This document shows positions 8,273 through 16,667 of a DNA stretch of 24,270 bases, piece after piece (the stretch's first letter is position 1; each line of letters starts with the position of its first letter). The stretch is from Methanomicrobiales archaeon (GTDB lineage: Archaea > Halobacteriota > Syntropharchaeia > Alkanophagales > Methanospirareceae): the NCBI GenBank assembly GCA_003160755.1, contig QEXZ01000005.1, positions 4,888 to 29,157 of the forward strand, given 5' to 3'. A model generated the notes under the pieces. The model ran no database searches. It worked only from the letters and a program-made list of their open reading frames with translations, and had not been told where the DNA came from. Position numbers and translations under genes: made by a program.

Positions 8273-9247
8273 ATGAAAAAGCGAAGCCTGGTTACATTGA
8301 TGACATTAATGCTAACTGCGATTATGTTCAGCACCCTCTCTTTTTCCACACCCGCGGCAGGGTCAGATGAGCTGAAGAGGGAGCTACTTGAAGATATAAT
8401 ATCCGCGGATAAGCCCGAATTATTTGACGATTATGAGGAGTTATATCTTGCAAAGGCAAAGACACAAGCAGTGATACAGGGGATGGAAGGTAAGGATGTG
8501 ACCTGGGGTACAAAGGAGTGGGTGGATATTCTGCTCGGAATTATTGATGATTTTGAAGGAATCGCGTATTTAAGCGAAAGTTCCGTTCCTTCAGACCACA
8601 TAGAAGCGATTGAAATCGCAGATGGAATAAATCTGTCCATAAATGCGCTCAGCGGATACAATGCAGCAGAAGATAACGAAATACCTATGCTTTCTGAGCA
8701 TGCACTCGAACGATTTTACAGAGGAGAGGGGGAATTCTTTGAGAATCTTTCAAGGAACGAGAAAGAGACAAAGGTGAAGATCGAATATGAGAATATAAGT
8801 TCAATTTCATATAAAAAAGGCGGCATATATACGATAAGCGATGCAAGCAGGATGGAGTTCGCGTCAAGAAGAGACGAATGGATATATAAAAGGGATATGG
8901 AAAAGGCATCGGAATTCATTGGCGAAGCGAGTTCATACCTCGAAAAAGCGAGGAATCCCACTTCAGAAATCTTTGGTGCTGCTTTTATGGAGATAATAAA
9001 AGCGAGGGATTTTTTTGAGAAAGCGAAGAAAATATATGAGAACCACGAGGATAAAGAACTGGAGAAGGTGAAAGGGATTGAATCTGAAATAGATGATACT
9101 TATAAAGATTTGATGCTTAAGATAATCAAAAAGATTGCAATTTATCTTCTTATCCTTTCCCTCTTTACTGCTATAATATGGAAGGATTTCAAGAGATGGG
9201 GTGAGGAACTTGACGACACGAGGTTGGGCGAGGAGCTTATTGTTTAA
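8273..9247 (+). CDS. Exported helical protein anchored by a C-terminal TM
   Basis: The protein is 324 residues from the ATG at 8273; an in-frame GTG at 8228 falls inside the promoter region and overlaps the divergent gene. It has a clear signal peptide (MKKRSLV, a hydrophobic core to about residue 22, then STPAAG), an outside region of about 250 residues that is almost all charged helix, one TM (about 283-303) and a 20-residue cytoplasmic tail. I recognise no family. The C-terminal layout (helices, TM, short tail) repeats that of the following protein, with which it overlaps. Both lie divergent to the tubulin-like operon and share its promoter region, so a joint function at the envelope is likely but inferred. 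Confidence 0.85.
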   Translation: MKKRSLVTLMTLMLTAIMFSTLSFSTPAAGSDELKRELLEDIISADKPELFDDYEELYLAKAKTQAVIQGMEGKDVTWGTKEWVDILLGIIDDFEGIAYLSESSVPSDHIEAIEIADGINLSINALSGYNAAEDNEIPMLSEHALERFYRGEGEFFENLSRNEKETKVKIEYENISSISYKKGGIYTISDASRMEFASRRDEWIYKRDMEKASEFIGEASSYLEKARNPTSEIFGAAFMEIIKARDFFEKAKKIYENHEDKELEKVKGIESEIDDTYKDLMLKIIKKIAIYLLILSLFTAIIWKDFKRWGEELDDTRLGEELIV

Positions 9248-11645
9248 GATTGCAATTGGAGTTGTTGTACTCTTTGCTCTTTTGAGCTGCGTGCAGACTG
9301 CAAGTGCGTTGGATATTGAAGTAAGTCCTTCTCATAGAGATGTAAGCTTTTCATTCGGGCAGACAATAGATAATACGGCGTCACCATCTTTTACCATTAC
9401 TAATAACGAAAATTTCACAGTTAGCGATAATATAATTATTCCCTCTACTCCTTCTCATATAACTATCACAGGTCCTTCTTCTTTTACCTGCGGTGCTAAG
9501 TCAACCACCACCGTACAGTTTACCATCGTGGCGTCACCGTCACCATCTGGTGAAGATGAAACGCACACGTTTACGATAGATATAGGGGGAAAGCCTGTCG
9601 CCATCACCGTAACGATAATCTACTACGCAAAGATTGAAGTATCTCGTTCTTCAATAGATTTTGGAAGGGTTCATCGAACCGATAACCCTTCGGAAATGGC
9701 TACGATCAGCGAGGTATATGGATATAAAACTGTCGATATAGGGTCAAGAATAACTGGAAATAGTTGGCTTACGGCGACTTTAACTGGTCATACAGTCAAA
9801 AAAGGCTCACCTGTCACTATCACATTTCAACTTAATCCCGGACAATATCCAGATCATAACGAATATTCATGGACTTTTTCTCTATCAAGCACCACAAGCC
9901 ATACCACGATAAGTCCAAGCTCGATACACATCGAAGCATACATACTAATGCCACCGAAGCTTGGCAAACTTTACGATGAATATCAGGAAATAAAGTTCGA
10001 TAGGCCAAAAGGCACAGTTTCCAAATATGATAGATATATTGATGTGCGAGTGAGAAATGAAGGTGATGAGACGATGTATTTTAATAGTTGGTTCACAGAA
10101 TACCCAAGCGGAATAACGATTAAGATAGAAAATCCTTCTGGGTCGGTTTCTGGAAAGAGCAGTGAAAACATTAGACTTCATGTCACTGCACCATACGATG
10201 CACCCGAAGGAACGTATTATGGAAGGCTGTATATAGATGCTGGAGGGGCAGGGCAAGGAAATGTGGACATAACCATAGTGGTAAAATGGCCGGTTGATTT
10301 CACCATTTCTTCTACTTCCGTTTATTTCACACCATCTCCTCCTTCTATTGATTTCGAGTCCTTAGAGCTGAAAGAGCTGGGCTATGAAAAGAAAAGGGTG
10401 AATCTAACCTTAACGGAGGTCTATCGCTATAAACCGGTGCGGAATTTACGCTTTTCCACGAGCGGTGAATACGGGAAATGGCTAAAAGAAGAGCTGGAGT
10501 TCTTAGAAATACCTCCAGGTGAGTCAGGAAATATTACGCTCAAAATCGAACCCGGATTGGAAGCAGTGCCAAAGTATTACTCGTGGAAGTATTATATAAG
10601 TGCTTACGAGATAAGCGCAAAGCGAATTGATGTAAAGGCGAAGATTGTGCCGATAAATATCCCAGAGATGATAGAATATTTGAACTCATTTAGAGAAAGC
10701 CCTCTACATGATGGTTACCCATCATCAGAAGTAATAATATCAAACGGCGTATGGATGCTGGAAGTTGTAGAAGGGAGCGAAATAGGTGCAGAGGACTGGA
10801 AAAAAATACCGGTTTTGATGAAGGGAACGCTCTCTCTGCTCTCATCGCTGAATGATGGTATTATGTCCAGTGAAGAGGAAAACTATGGAAAAGCAGTGGA
10901 GAACTTAGTGAGTGCCTCGGTATCAACATCCACAATCGGCTCGAATTCTAAGCTGAACAATTGGGATATATCAGGATACGCGAAGGATATTTCAACGGGT
11001 GCGGACAAGACAACAGAGGAGGTGTTGACCGATGAGGCGAAAAAGCTTGAATTACGAGGGTGGAATATAAAGAAGGCAGTGGAGCACGCAATGGCAATGG
11101 ATGATATAAGTGGATTAAAAGAGGAAGAAAATGTGCTTGAATCCGCTCTTTCATATCAATACGCTGCTACTATATATGGCCTGCTCAAGGATAAGGAAAA
11201 GAGAATAGAATGCAACTATGAAGAATCTCGGCTCATGGATAAGCATGATGAACTGGTGAGTGATGCAACAGACCGTCGTATCAAAGCGGAGAAAAAGATA
11301 ATGAATGCCGAGGAGAACGACCTTATTAGAATCAGCGATGTATATCTTCTTTTGAATCCATATAACTACGATACTTTTTCTGAGAGCTATGGATCAGCGG
11401 AGAAATATCTGGAAGATGCATTAAAGAACTACAAAGTCGCAGGTGAGTCACTTATGGCTGAGGAAACAGAAAAGAAGTTAAATGAGGTGAAAAGGAAGAG
11501 GAGTTATATATTATCTCTGTTCTTTCTTGCGTGCATTCTGTATGGCGCAGCTTTCATCTATACGATAAACCGGGTCATTATGGGCACGATGGCTTATATG
11601 AGGGATATGTATGAGCGAGAGGTGGGGGATATTATAGTTAAGTAG
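9201..11645 (+). CDS. Large surface protein with Ig-like repeats, helical stalk and C-terminal TM
   Basis: The frame opens with GTG at 9201 (814 residues). A TTG at 9240 preceded by GAGGAGC gives a better Shine-Dalgarno sequence and a signal peptide starting LFKIAIGVVVLFALL; either way it overlaps the upstream gene, by 47 or 8 nt. After a cleavage-like TASA come about four beta-rich Ig-like modules (about 37-138, 139-245, 250-360, 362-480), each ending in an alternating hydrophobic strand. They are rich in Ser/Thr and carry potential N-glycosylation sites. They resemble the ASH/NEW or CARDB type of surface module, but I cannot assign one. A helical region follows (485-760), then a TM (about 764-786) and a 28-residue cytoplasmic tail. 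This is probably an S-layer-penetrating or adhesive component of the neighbouring cytoskeletal system (inference). Confidence 0.82.
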   Translation: MRNLTTRGWARSLLFKIAIGVVVLFALLSCVQTASALDIEVSPSHRDVSFSFGQTIDNTASPSFTITNNENFTVSDNIIIPSTPSHITITGPSSFTCGAKSTTTVQFTIVASPSPSGEDETHTFTIDIGGKPVAITVTIIYYAKIEVSRSSIDFGRVHRTDNPSEMATISEVYGYKTVDIGSRITGNSWLTATLTGHTVKKGSPVTITFQLNPGQYPDHNEYSWTFSLSSTTSHTTISPSSIHIEAYILMPPKLGKLYDEYQEIKFDRPKGTVSKYDRYIDVRVRNEGDETMYFNSWFTEYPSGITIKIENPSGSVSGKSSENIRLHVTAPYDAPEGTYYGRLYIDAGGAGQGNVDITIVVKWPVDFTISSTSVYFTPSPPSIDFESLELKELGYEKKRVNLTLTEVYRYKPVRNLRFSTSGEYGKWLKEELEFLEIPPGESGNITLKIEPGLEAVPKYYSWKYYISAYEISAKRIDVKAKIVPINIPEMIEYLNSFRESPLHDGYPSSEVIISNGVWMLEVVEGSEIGAEDWKKIPVLMKGTLSLLSSLNDGIMSSEEENYGKAVENLVSASVSTSTIGSNSKLNNWDISGYAKDISTGADKTTEEVLTDEAKKLELRGWNIKKAVEHAMAMDDISGLKEEENVLESALSYQYAATIYGLLKDKEKRIECNYEESRLMDKHDELVSDATDRRIKAEKKIMNAEENDLIRISDVYLLLNPYNYDTFSESYGSAEKYLEDALKNYKVAGESLMAEETEKKLNEVKRKRSYILSLFFLACILYGAAFIYTINRVIMGTMAYMRDMYEREVGDIIVK

Positions 11646-11717
11646 TACTTTAAAAGTTATTTCTTTCACAAAACTTTTTCTTTTGAGAAACGATTTGGAT
11701 AGAAGGTAAAGACGGCT
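11646..11717 (+). promoter_or_regulatory. Intergenic region and likely promoter of DP2
   Basis: These 72 bases separate the surface-protein gene from DP2. A TACTTTAAAAG box (about 11647-11657) would start transcription near 11679 and give a leader of about 39 nt containing AGAAGGT (11701-11707), roughly 11 nt before the ATG. A T-rich stretch (11672-11686) could end the upstream transcript. Both assignments rest on pattern only. Confidence 0.35.
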
Positions 11718-14700
11718 ATGACTATGACTGCGATATACGATGAAACGTTGATGGAGAAACTGAAAAAGGAAACAGAAATAGCACGAAAGGCGAGGAAAAG
11801 AGGTTTTGACCCTTCGCTTCAGCCAGAAATCGAGATAACCCGAGACCTTGCAGCTCGCGTAGAAGCGCTTATAGGAATAAAAGGCATAAGCGGAAGGATA
11901 AGAGAATTAGAGCGAGAAGGTTACAGTAGAGAGGAAATAGCGTTAAAAATAGGATATGACTTCGCAGAAGAAAAATTCGGCAATTACAAGCGCATAGAAG
12001 TGATAGAGCATGCAGTTAGAACCGCAGTAGCGATTCTCACCGAAGGCGTGGTTGCCGCTCCTTTGGATGGCATAGCGCGGGTTGAAACGGGAAGAAACGA
12101 CGATTCGAGCGAGTACATTAAAATATTTTATTCGGGTCCGATAAGAAGTGCAGGTGGAACTGCTCAGGCGCTTTCTGTATTGGTTGCGGATTATCTAAGG
12201 GCTAAAGTGGGATTTGCAGCGTATTCGCCGAGAGAAGAAGAAATAGGGCGATATATACTGGAGGTTTCCGCATATGCACAAATAAGTGGATTGCAATACA
12301 CGCCTACGGACGAAGAGATAAGGGAAATCGTAGGGAATTGCCCTATTTGCGTAGACGGTGACCCTACGGAGGATAGAGAAGTGGGGGGCTATAAGGACCT
12401 TGAACGAGTCGCCACGAATAAAATAAGGGGCGGGATGGTACTCGTTCTCACAGAAGGAATGGCAATGAAGGCGCCGAAGATAAAACGGCATGTTGATAAA
12501 ATAGGTATCCAGGGCTGGGAGTGGGTGAGTAAGTTAGTAAAATCGAAGGTAGAGAAAGGAGAGCGGGACTTTTTGGCGGATGTGATAGCTGGGAGACCTG
12601 TATTTGGAAAACCATCAGAAAAAGGGGCATTCGGATTGAGATATGGTCGGGCTCGCAATTCGGGTTTTGCTTCCGCGGGAATTCACCCTGCAACGATGTC
12701 TTTACTTGAATTCACTGCCGTGGGAACGCAGCTAAAGCCTGAACTGCCTGGTAAAGCCGCTTGTGTTGTTCCTGTGGATTCCATTGAGGGGCCGACAGTG
12801 AAATTAAGAGATGGCAGCCTGCTCAAATTAAATTCCGTTGAAGACGTTCAGAGGGTAAGGGAAGAAATAGCGGAAATAGTGGATTTAGGAGAGATACTCA
12901 TTGATTACGGCGATTTTCTGGAAACGGGGCATCGGTTAATGCCCGGTGCATACACGCATGAATGGTGGTTAAAGGAGTTAGAAGCGAGCGCGAAGGAAGA
13001 AGCAGAGAAGTGGCGTTGCAAAACACCGAGTCAAACAGAAGGTATAGAAATCGCATCGCGCTTCGCAGTGCCGTTACATCCGGCATATACCTATTTGTGG
13101 GAGGATATAACCGAGCAGGACAGGGAATATCTGGCGGAATGGATATGCGAAAAGGGATGCAGAATGCAGGATGCAAGAGGCAAGTCAAAACCGTATCCCG
13201 TATCAGATGAAAAAGCACTATTTATTCCCGATGACACAGAAGGTAAAATAAAGTCGATTCTGGAGGATTTGCTTGTTCTGCATCAGACACAGGAGATGAT
13301 GCAGGATGCAGGATGCAGCATGATGCAGGTCAGGATAGAAGAGCCGGGTGCCTTGCTGAGATGTTTGGGGATAACAGATGATTTGAGTAGGGATGAGTCA
13401 GTGAAGATAAAGACGAGACCGAAAGCGCCGACAAGAATAGGCATGAGAATGGGAAGACCCGAGAAATCAAAAGCGAGGAAAATGCAACCTGCACCCCATT
13501 CTATCTTCCCCGTAGGGGAATACGGAGGGAAGAACAGGTCTCTGAAGAGAGCGTTAAAAGAAAAAGTGATAGAAGTGGAAATGAGCAATTTTCAAACTCG
13601 GAAGATGATGCAAGATACAAGGTCCAAGAAGCAAGTCAAACCTAAACCTGTATCCAGTACCCGGTATCAGGCATCAAGAGGTAAAAAGAGCGTTGATTTG
13701 TGGGACTACTATCACAAAACGCTGAGCAGATTGGGCATTGATTTTGATATTAACAAGGTGGACGTAAAATGTGTAAAAGGCCTTATATCGACACAAAAAG
13801 TGGCGGAGGATATTGGAAAGGGGATATTAAGAGCGAAACATGGTGTGTCCGTGTTTAAAGACGGTACGATAAGATACGATTTTACGAATTTACCATTGAC
13901 GCATTTCAAGCCGAAAGAAATAGGGCTGAGCGTGGAAAGAGCAAAAGAGCTGGGGTACTCGCATGACCTAAACGGTGTGGAGTTGAAAAGGGACACGCAA
14001 ATAGTAGAACTCAAGCAGCAAGATGTTGTGATTTCGATTGATGCGGCATCGCATTTGGTTCGCGTGTCAAATTTTTTGGATGATTTGTTACAGCGATTCT
14101 ATGACCTGCCGCCGTATTACGGGGCATCGAGCAAGGAAGACCTTGTAGGGGAGGTTGTGCTTGGACTTGCACCACACACCTCTGCGGGAATATTGGGCAG
14201 GATAATAGGTTTTACGAAGGCTTCGGCTTGTTATGCGCACCCGTTTTTCCATGCTGCGAAACGAAGGAACTGTTTGGCACCGAGTACCGAAGTTTTGGTC
14301 ACGAACTCCGCCGGTAGATTAAAAAACATGGACTTGGAGTCGTTATATCACAGTGAAAACGCACGTGAAGAGGTTGTTGATGATTTCGGCACAACACGAA
14401 AACCAGTTGAAGGAATTAAGACGTATGCCTTGAATCCTGAGGACGGGCGGTTTGAACTAAAGGACGTTAAATCAGTGATTAAGACACCTGCACCATCCCA
14501 TCTGGTGAGCGTGAGCACCAGATCCGGCAGAGCGTTCGTTTCCTCGCCGGAACACCGAACTACGGTATGGTCAAACGGTAAAATCAATCACAAAAAAGTT
14601 TTGGAACTGGATGACAAAGACAGGCTATTAGTACCGAAAAAACTCGACCTCGACCTGGAGAAAGAAGAGGACAGAGCAGAAATAGACCTTCTGAAGGCGT

Positions 14701-16499
14701 TTTTGCATTTCGATAACCTTTCCGGGGACGTAATGGTCAGAGGAGTGCGAGAAGAAGTAGAAAAGCTAATAAAAGACCTGGGGGGGCAGAAATCCACTGC
14801 TGAGCAGATAGGAATCGGGAGAAAGATATTTTCAAATTATGTTTATCGTGATAGCATCCCGCTACCTATTTTGCATTCGTTACTCAGGCGGTCGCACCGT
14901 GATTGGACTGCAATTCCGAGCGAATGTCAACTCGGCGTTAAAAGGGGCCACACGACAATCCCGAGAATAATCAAGCTTGATGAGCGTTTCATACGGCTTG
15001 TCGGCTATTATCTCGCAGAAGGGTATGCAAGAAGCGTTGAAAAGGAGTTTTATCAGGTCAGCATGGCATCGCAGGAAAAAGAGCTGTTGGATGACATGGC
15101 GAACAGCATTAGAGCTGTTTTTGGCTTTTCCCCGGGCAGAAAGGAGGGGGTGCTCGTCATATCAAACCGATTGATATACAAGCTATTTGTGGAGGTTTTG
15201 GGTACGGGCAAACGAGCTAAAGAGAAGCGAATTCCACCGTTACTACGGACTCTTCCTCGCGATAAGATGAGGTGGTTGCTGAGTGCCTATTTCTCCGGCG
15301 ATGGCTCTGTGGAAAGAGGCAGACTCGTGGTCTCCTGTTGCTCAGTGAGCGAGAAACTACTGCAGGACATTGGATTGCAGTTGCTCCGATTTGGTATATT
15401 CTACCGATTGAAAAGGGAAAGAAAAGCTGCGGGAGGAGCGGCGAAACGATTCTACAAGCGAAAAGGTAAAAGCGAAGATGAATTACCTGTCTTTGACCTA
15501 CTTTATCTCTTCATAAGATCGCGATATGCGAGAAAATTCGGTGAGGCAATCGGTTTCGTAGAGAAGAAGAAGAACGAAGCATTGAGAGCGGCATTTGCAA
15601 AAGAGAAAGCACCGCGTATCTCCTCGTTTGGTGATGCCGTTCTTGACGAAATAAAAGGGATAGAAACCATCAAGTCGGAATTTGATTTCTTATACGATAT
15701 AGAAGTAGAAGGGCATCACAATTTTTTGGTCAATGACTTCGTGCTTAGCGCTAATTGTGACGGTGACGAGGACTCAATCATCCTGCTGCTGGATGCGCTA
15801 CTCAATTTCTCGCTGCTATTTCTACCCGAAAAGAGAGGAGGGCGAATGGATGCCCCTATCGTGCTCATTCCGTTTATCAACCCAAAAGAGGTGGACAAGG
15901 AGGCGCATAACGTTTCTATTGCGACGGAATATCCGCTGGAGTTTTACGAGGCTGCATGTTCGGGAAAACATCCAAAAGAGGTGAATATAGAAACGGCAGC
16001 GAGCAGAATAGGGGAGCCGAAGGACGTCTATGGCTTCGGTTACACGCATGACACAACGGATATTGCAGCAGGTCCTTTAAAATCATTGTATAAGACGCTG
16101 AAGACAATGGTGGATAAAACGGAAGCGCAGTTGAAACTGGCGGGGATGATAAGGGCGGTAGACGAGTGCGAAGTAGCGGAAACGGTAATAAAAAACCATT
16201 TCCTTCGCGACATAAAAGGTAACCTCCGCGCGTTTGGCTCGCAGAAGATGAGGTGCAGTAAATGCAATGCGAAATACAGGAGGATTCCGTTGACCGGGAA
16301 GTGCACGCGATGTGGCAGTAAGATAGTTCCCACGGTGCACACCGCGAGTATAAAGAAATATCTTGACGTTTCGTTACGCATAGCGGAGGAGTACCACATA
16401 TCCGATTACACGAGACAACGGCTGGAACTGCTGCAGAAGGACGTGAACTCGCTTTTCCCTACTGCGGAGGAGCAGAAGGCGTTGACGGATTTCATGTAA
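11718..16499 (+). CDS. polC: DNA polymerase D large subunit DP2, intein-containing precursor
   Basis: This is the catalytic subunit of the archaeal replicative polymerase PolD, which works with DP1 and PCNA. The precursor is 1593 residues; removing a 495-residue intein leaves 1098, within the usual DP2 range. Diagnostic segments include YSGPIRSAGGTAQALSVLVA, CPICVDGDPTEDREV, ATNKIRGGMVLVL, PHTSAGILGRIIGFT and HPFFHAAKRRN. The active-site motif NCDGDED is split by the intein after N851; the metal-binding aspartates are D1348 and D1350. A C-terminal zinc ribbon is present (MRCSKCNAKY...KCTRCGSK). The C-terminus QKALTDFM (1586-1593) fits a PCNA-interacting PIP box. Unusually, residues about 480-497, 526-538 and 630-655 are encoded by repeat-derived DNA, and the middle zinc ribbon expected near residue 640 is absent. 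Confidence 0.97.
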   Translation: MTMTAIYDETLMEKLKKETEIARKARKRGFDPSLQPEIEITRDLAARVEALIGIKGISGRIRELEREGYSREEIALKIGYDFAEEKFGNYKRIEVIEHAVRTAVAILTEGVVAAPLDGIARVETGRNDDSSEYIKIFYSGPIRSAGGTAQALSVLVADYLRAKVGFAAYSPREEEIGRYILEVSAYAQISGLQYTPTDEEIREIVGNCPICVDGDPTEDREVGGYKDLERVATNKIRGGMVLVLTEGMAMKAPKIKRHVDKIGIQGWEWVSKLVKSKVEKGERDFLADVIAGRPVFGKPSEKGAFGLRYGRARNSGFASAGIHPATMSLLEFTAVGTQLKPELPGKAACVVPVDSIEGPTVKLRDGSLLKLNSVEDVQRVREEIAEIVDLGEILIDYGDFLETGHRLMPGAYTHEWWLKELEASAKEEAEKWRCKTPSQTEGIEIASRFAVPLHPAYTYLWEDITEQDREYLAEWICEKGCRMQDARGKSKPYPVSDEKALFIPDDTEGKIKSILEDLLVLHQTQEMMQDAGCSMMQVRIEEPGALLRCLGITDDLSRDESVKIKTRPKAPTRIGMRMGRPEKSKARKMQPAPHSIFPVGEYGGKNRSLKRALKEKVIEVEMSNFQTRKMMQDTRSKKQVKPKPVSSTRYQASRGKKSVDLWDYYHKTLSRLGIDFDINKVDVKCVKGLISTQKVAEDIGKGILRAKHGVSVFKDGTIRYDFTNLPLTHFKPKEIGLSVERAKELGYSHDLNGVELKRDTQIVELKQQDVVISIDAASHLVRVSNFLDDLLQRFYDLPPYYGASSKEDLVGEVVLGLAPHTSAGILGRIIGFTKASACYAHPFFHAAKRRNCLAPSTEVLVTNSAGRLKNMDLESLYHSENAREEVVDDFGTTRKPVEGIKTYALNPEDGRFELKDVKSVIKTPAPSHLVSVSTRSGRAFVSSPEHRTTVWSNGKINHKKVLELDDKDRLLVPKKLDLDLEKEEDRAEIDLLKAFLHFDNLSGDVMVRGVREEVEKLIKDLGGQKSTAEQIGIGRKIFSNYVYRDSIPLPILHSLLRRSHRDWTAIPSECQLGVKRGHTTIPRIIKLDERFIRLVGYYLAEGYARSVEKEFYQVSMASQEKELLDDMANSIRAVFGFSPGRKEGVLVISNRLIYKLFVEVLGTGKRAKEKRIPPLLRTLPRDKMRWLLSAYFSGDGSVERGRLVVSCCSVSEKLLQDIGLQLLRFGIFYRLKRERKAAGGAAKRFYKRKGKSEDELPVFDLLYLFIRSRYARKFGEAIGFVEKKKNEALRAAFAKEKAPRISSFGDAVLDEIKGIETIKSEFDFLYDIEVEGHHNFLVNDFVLSANCDGDEDSIILLLDALLNFSLLFLPEKRGGRMDAPIVLIPFINPKEVDKEAHNVSIATEYPLEFYEAACSGKHPKEVNIETAASRIGEPKDVYGFGYTHDTTDIAAGPLKSLYKTLKTMVDKTEAQLKLAGMIRAVDECEVAETVIKNHFLRDIKGNLRAFGSQKMRCSKCNAKYRRIPLTGKCTRCGSKIVPTVHTASIKKYLDVSLRIAEEYHISDYTRQRLELLQKDVNSLFPTAEEQKALTDFM
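13154..13209 (+). repeat. Palindromic heptamer element A inside DP2
   Basis: The left arm is a run of near-heptamers (GGATGCAGAATGCAGGATGC). The right arm (CCGTATCCCGTATCAGATG) is roughly its reverse complement, so the insert can fold into a hairpin. It is read in frame and encodes a peptide with the core MQDARGKSKPYPVS. It shares the central GCAAGTCAAA and a following CCGTATCC-like stretch with element C at 13604-13681. Other DP2 proteins, as I recall them, do not carry such a segment here. Confidence 0.7.
13294..13332 (+). repeat. Heptamer repeat B inside DP2
   Basis: GATGCAG-type units are repeated about five times in 39 bases, in frame, encoding a peptide with the core MMQDAGCSMMQ. No right arm is evident, so this may be a half-element or a local expansion. 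It lies between a conserved helix of DP2 and VRIEEPG. Confidence 0.6.
13604..13681 (+). repeat. Palindromic heptamer element C inside DP2
   Basis: The left arm (GATGATGCAAGATACAAGG) and the right arm (CCTGTATCCAGTACCCGGTA followed by TCAGGCATC) are imperfect inverted repeats around a centre containing GCAAGTCAAACC. The in-frame product begins MMQDTRSKKQVKPKPVS, closely parallel to element A (MQDARGKSKPYPVS). It occupies the position where DP2 proteins usually carry a CxxC...CxxC zinc ribbon; no cysteine is found in this stretch. Confidence 0.7.
14271..15755 (+). mobile_element. PolC intein with LAGLIDADG homing endonuclease
   Basis: This is a self-splicing insertion of 495 residues (852-1346 of the precursor). 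It starts with CLAPSTEVLV (block A) and has a block B variant SSPEHRTT. The two LAGLIDADG motifs are LVGYYLAEG (acid E1101) and LLSAYFSGDG (acid D1195), with KRIPPLL between them as block D. It ends in EGHHNFLVNDFVLSAN followed by the extein C1347. All splicing and endonuclease blocks are present, so both activities may be intact. The penultimate residue is Ala instead of the usual His. The insertion point, between N and C of NCDGDED, is the known DP2 intein site in Pyrococcus and halophiles. The endonuclease would make the intein mobile between alleles. Confidence 0.95.
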
Positions 16500-16527
16500 C
16501 AAACTTTCTTCCCTCAAAGAAAGTTTG
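16500..16527 (+). terminator. Hairpin after DP2
   Basis: An 11-bp perfect inverted repeat (CAAACTTTCTT and AAGAAAGTTTG) with a 6-nt loop begins at the last base of the DP2 stop codon. A second, weaker pair (TCAAAG...CTTTGA, near 16532-16554) follows. It has no long T-run, so it may stabilise the 3' end instead of terminating. The remainder of the gap to 16667 holds an A/T-rich promoter-like stretch (AAAAGCTTATG near 16610) for the next gene. Confidence 0.55.
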
Positions 16528-16667
16528 AATCAAAGGAACTTAAATCTTTGAGGTTTTGCGCAGTATAAAATAGGATACTGCCCTCTTTATCGACGCACCC
16601 ATCACAACCAAAAGCTTATGTTAACTTAACTTATGATGTTATATGAATAAGCAGGGGGTCTCCACAG

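Noticed and set aside
16040..16399. 119-codon open frame on the minus strand
   Set aside because: It is antisense to the conserved C-terminal part of DP2, including its zinc ribbon.
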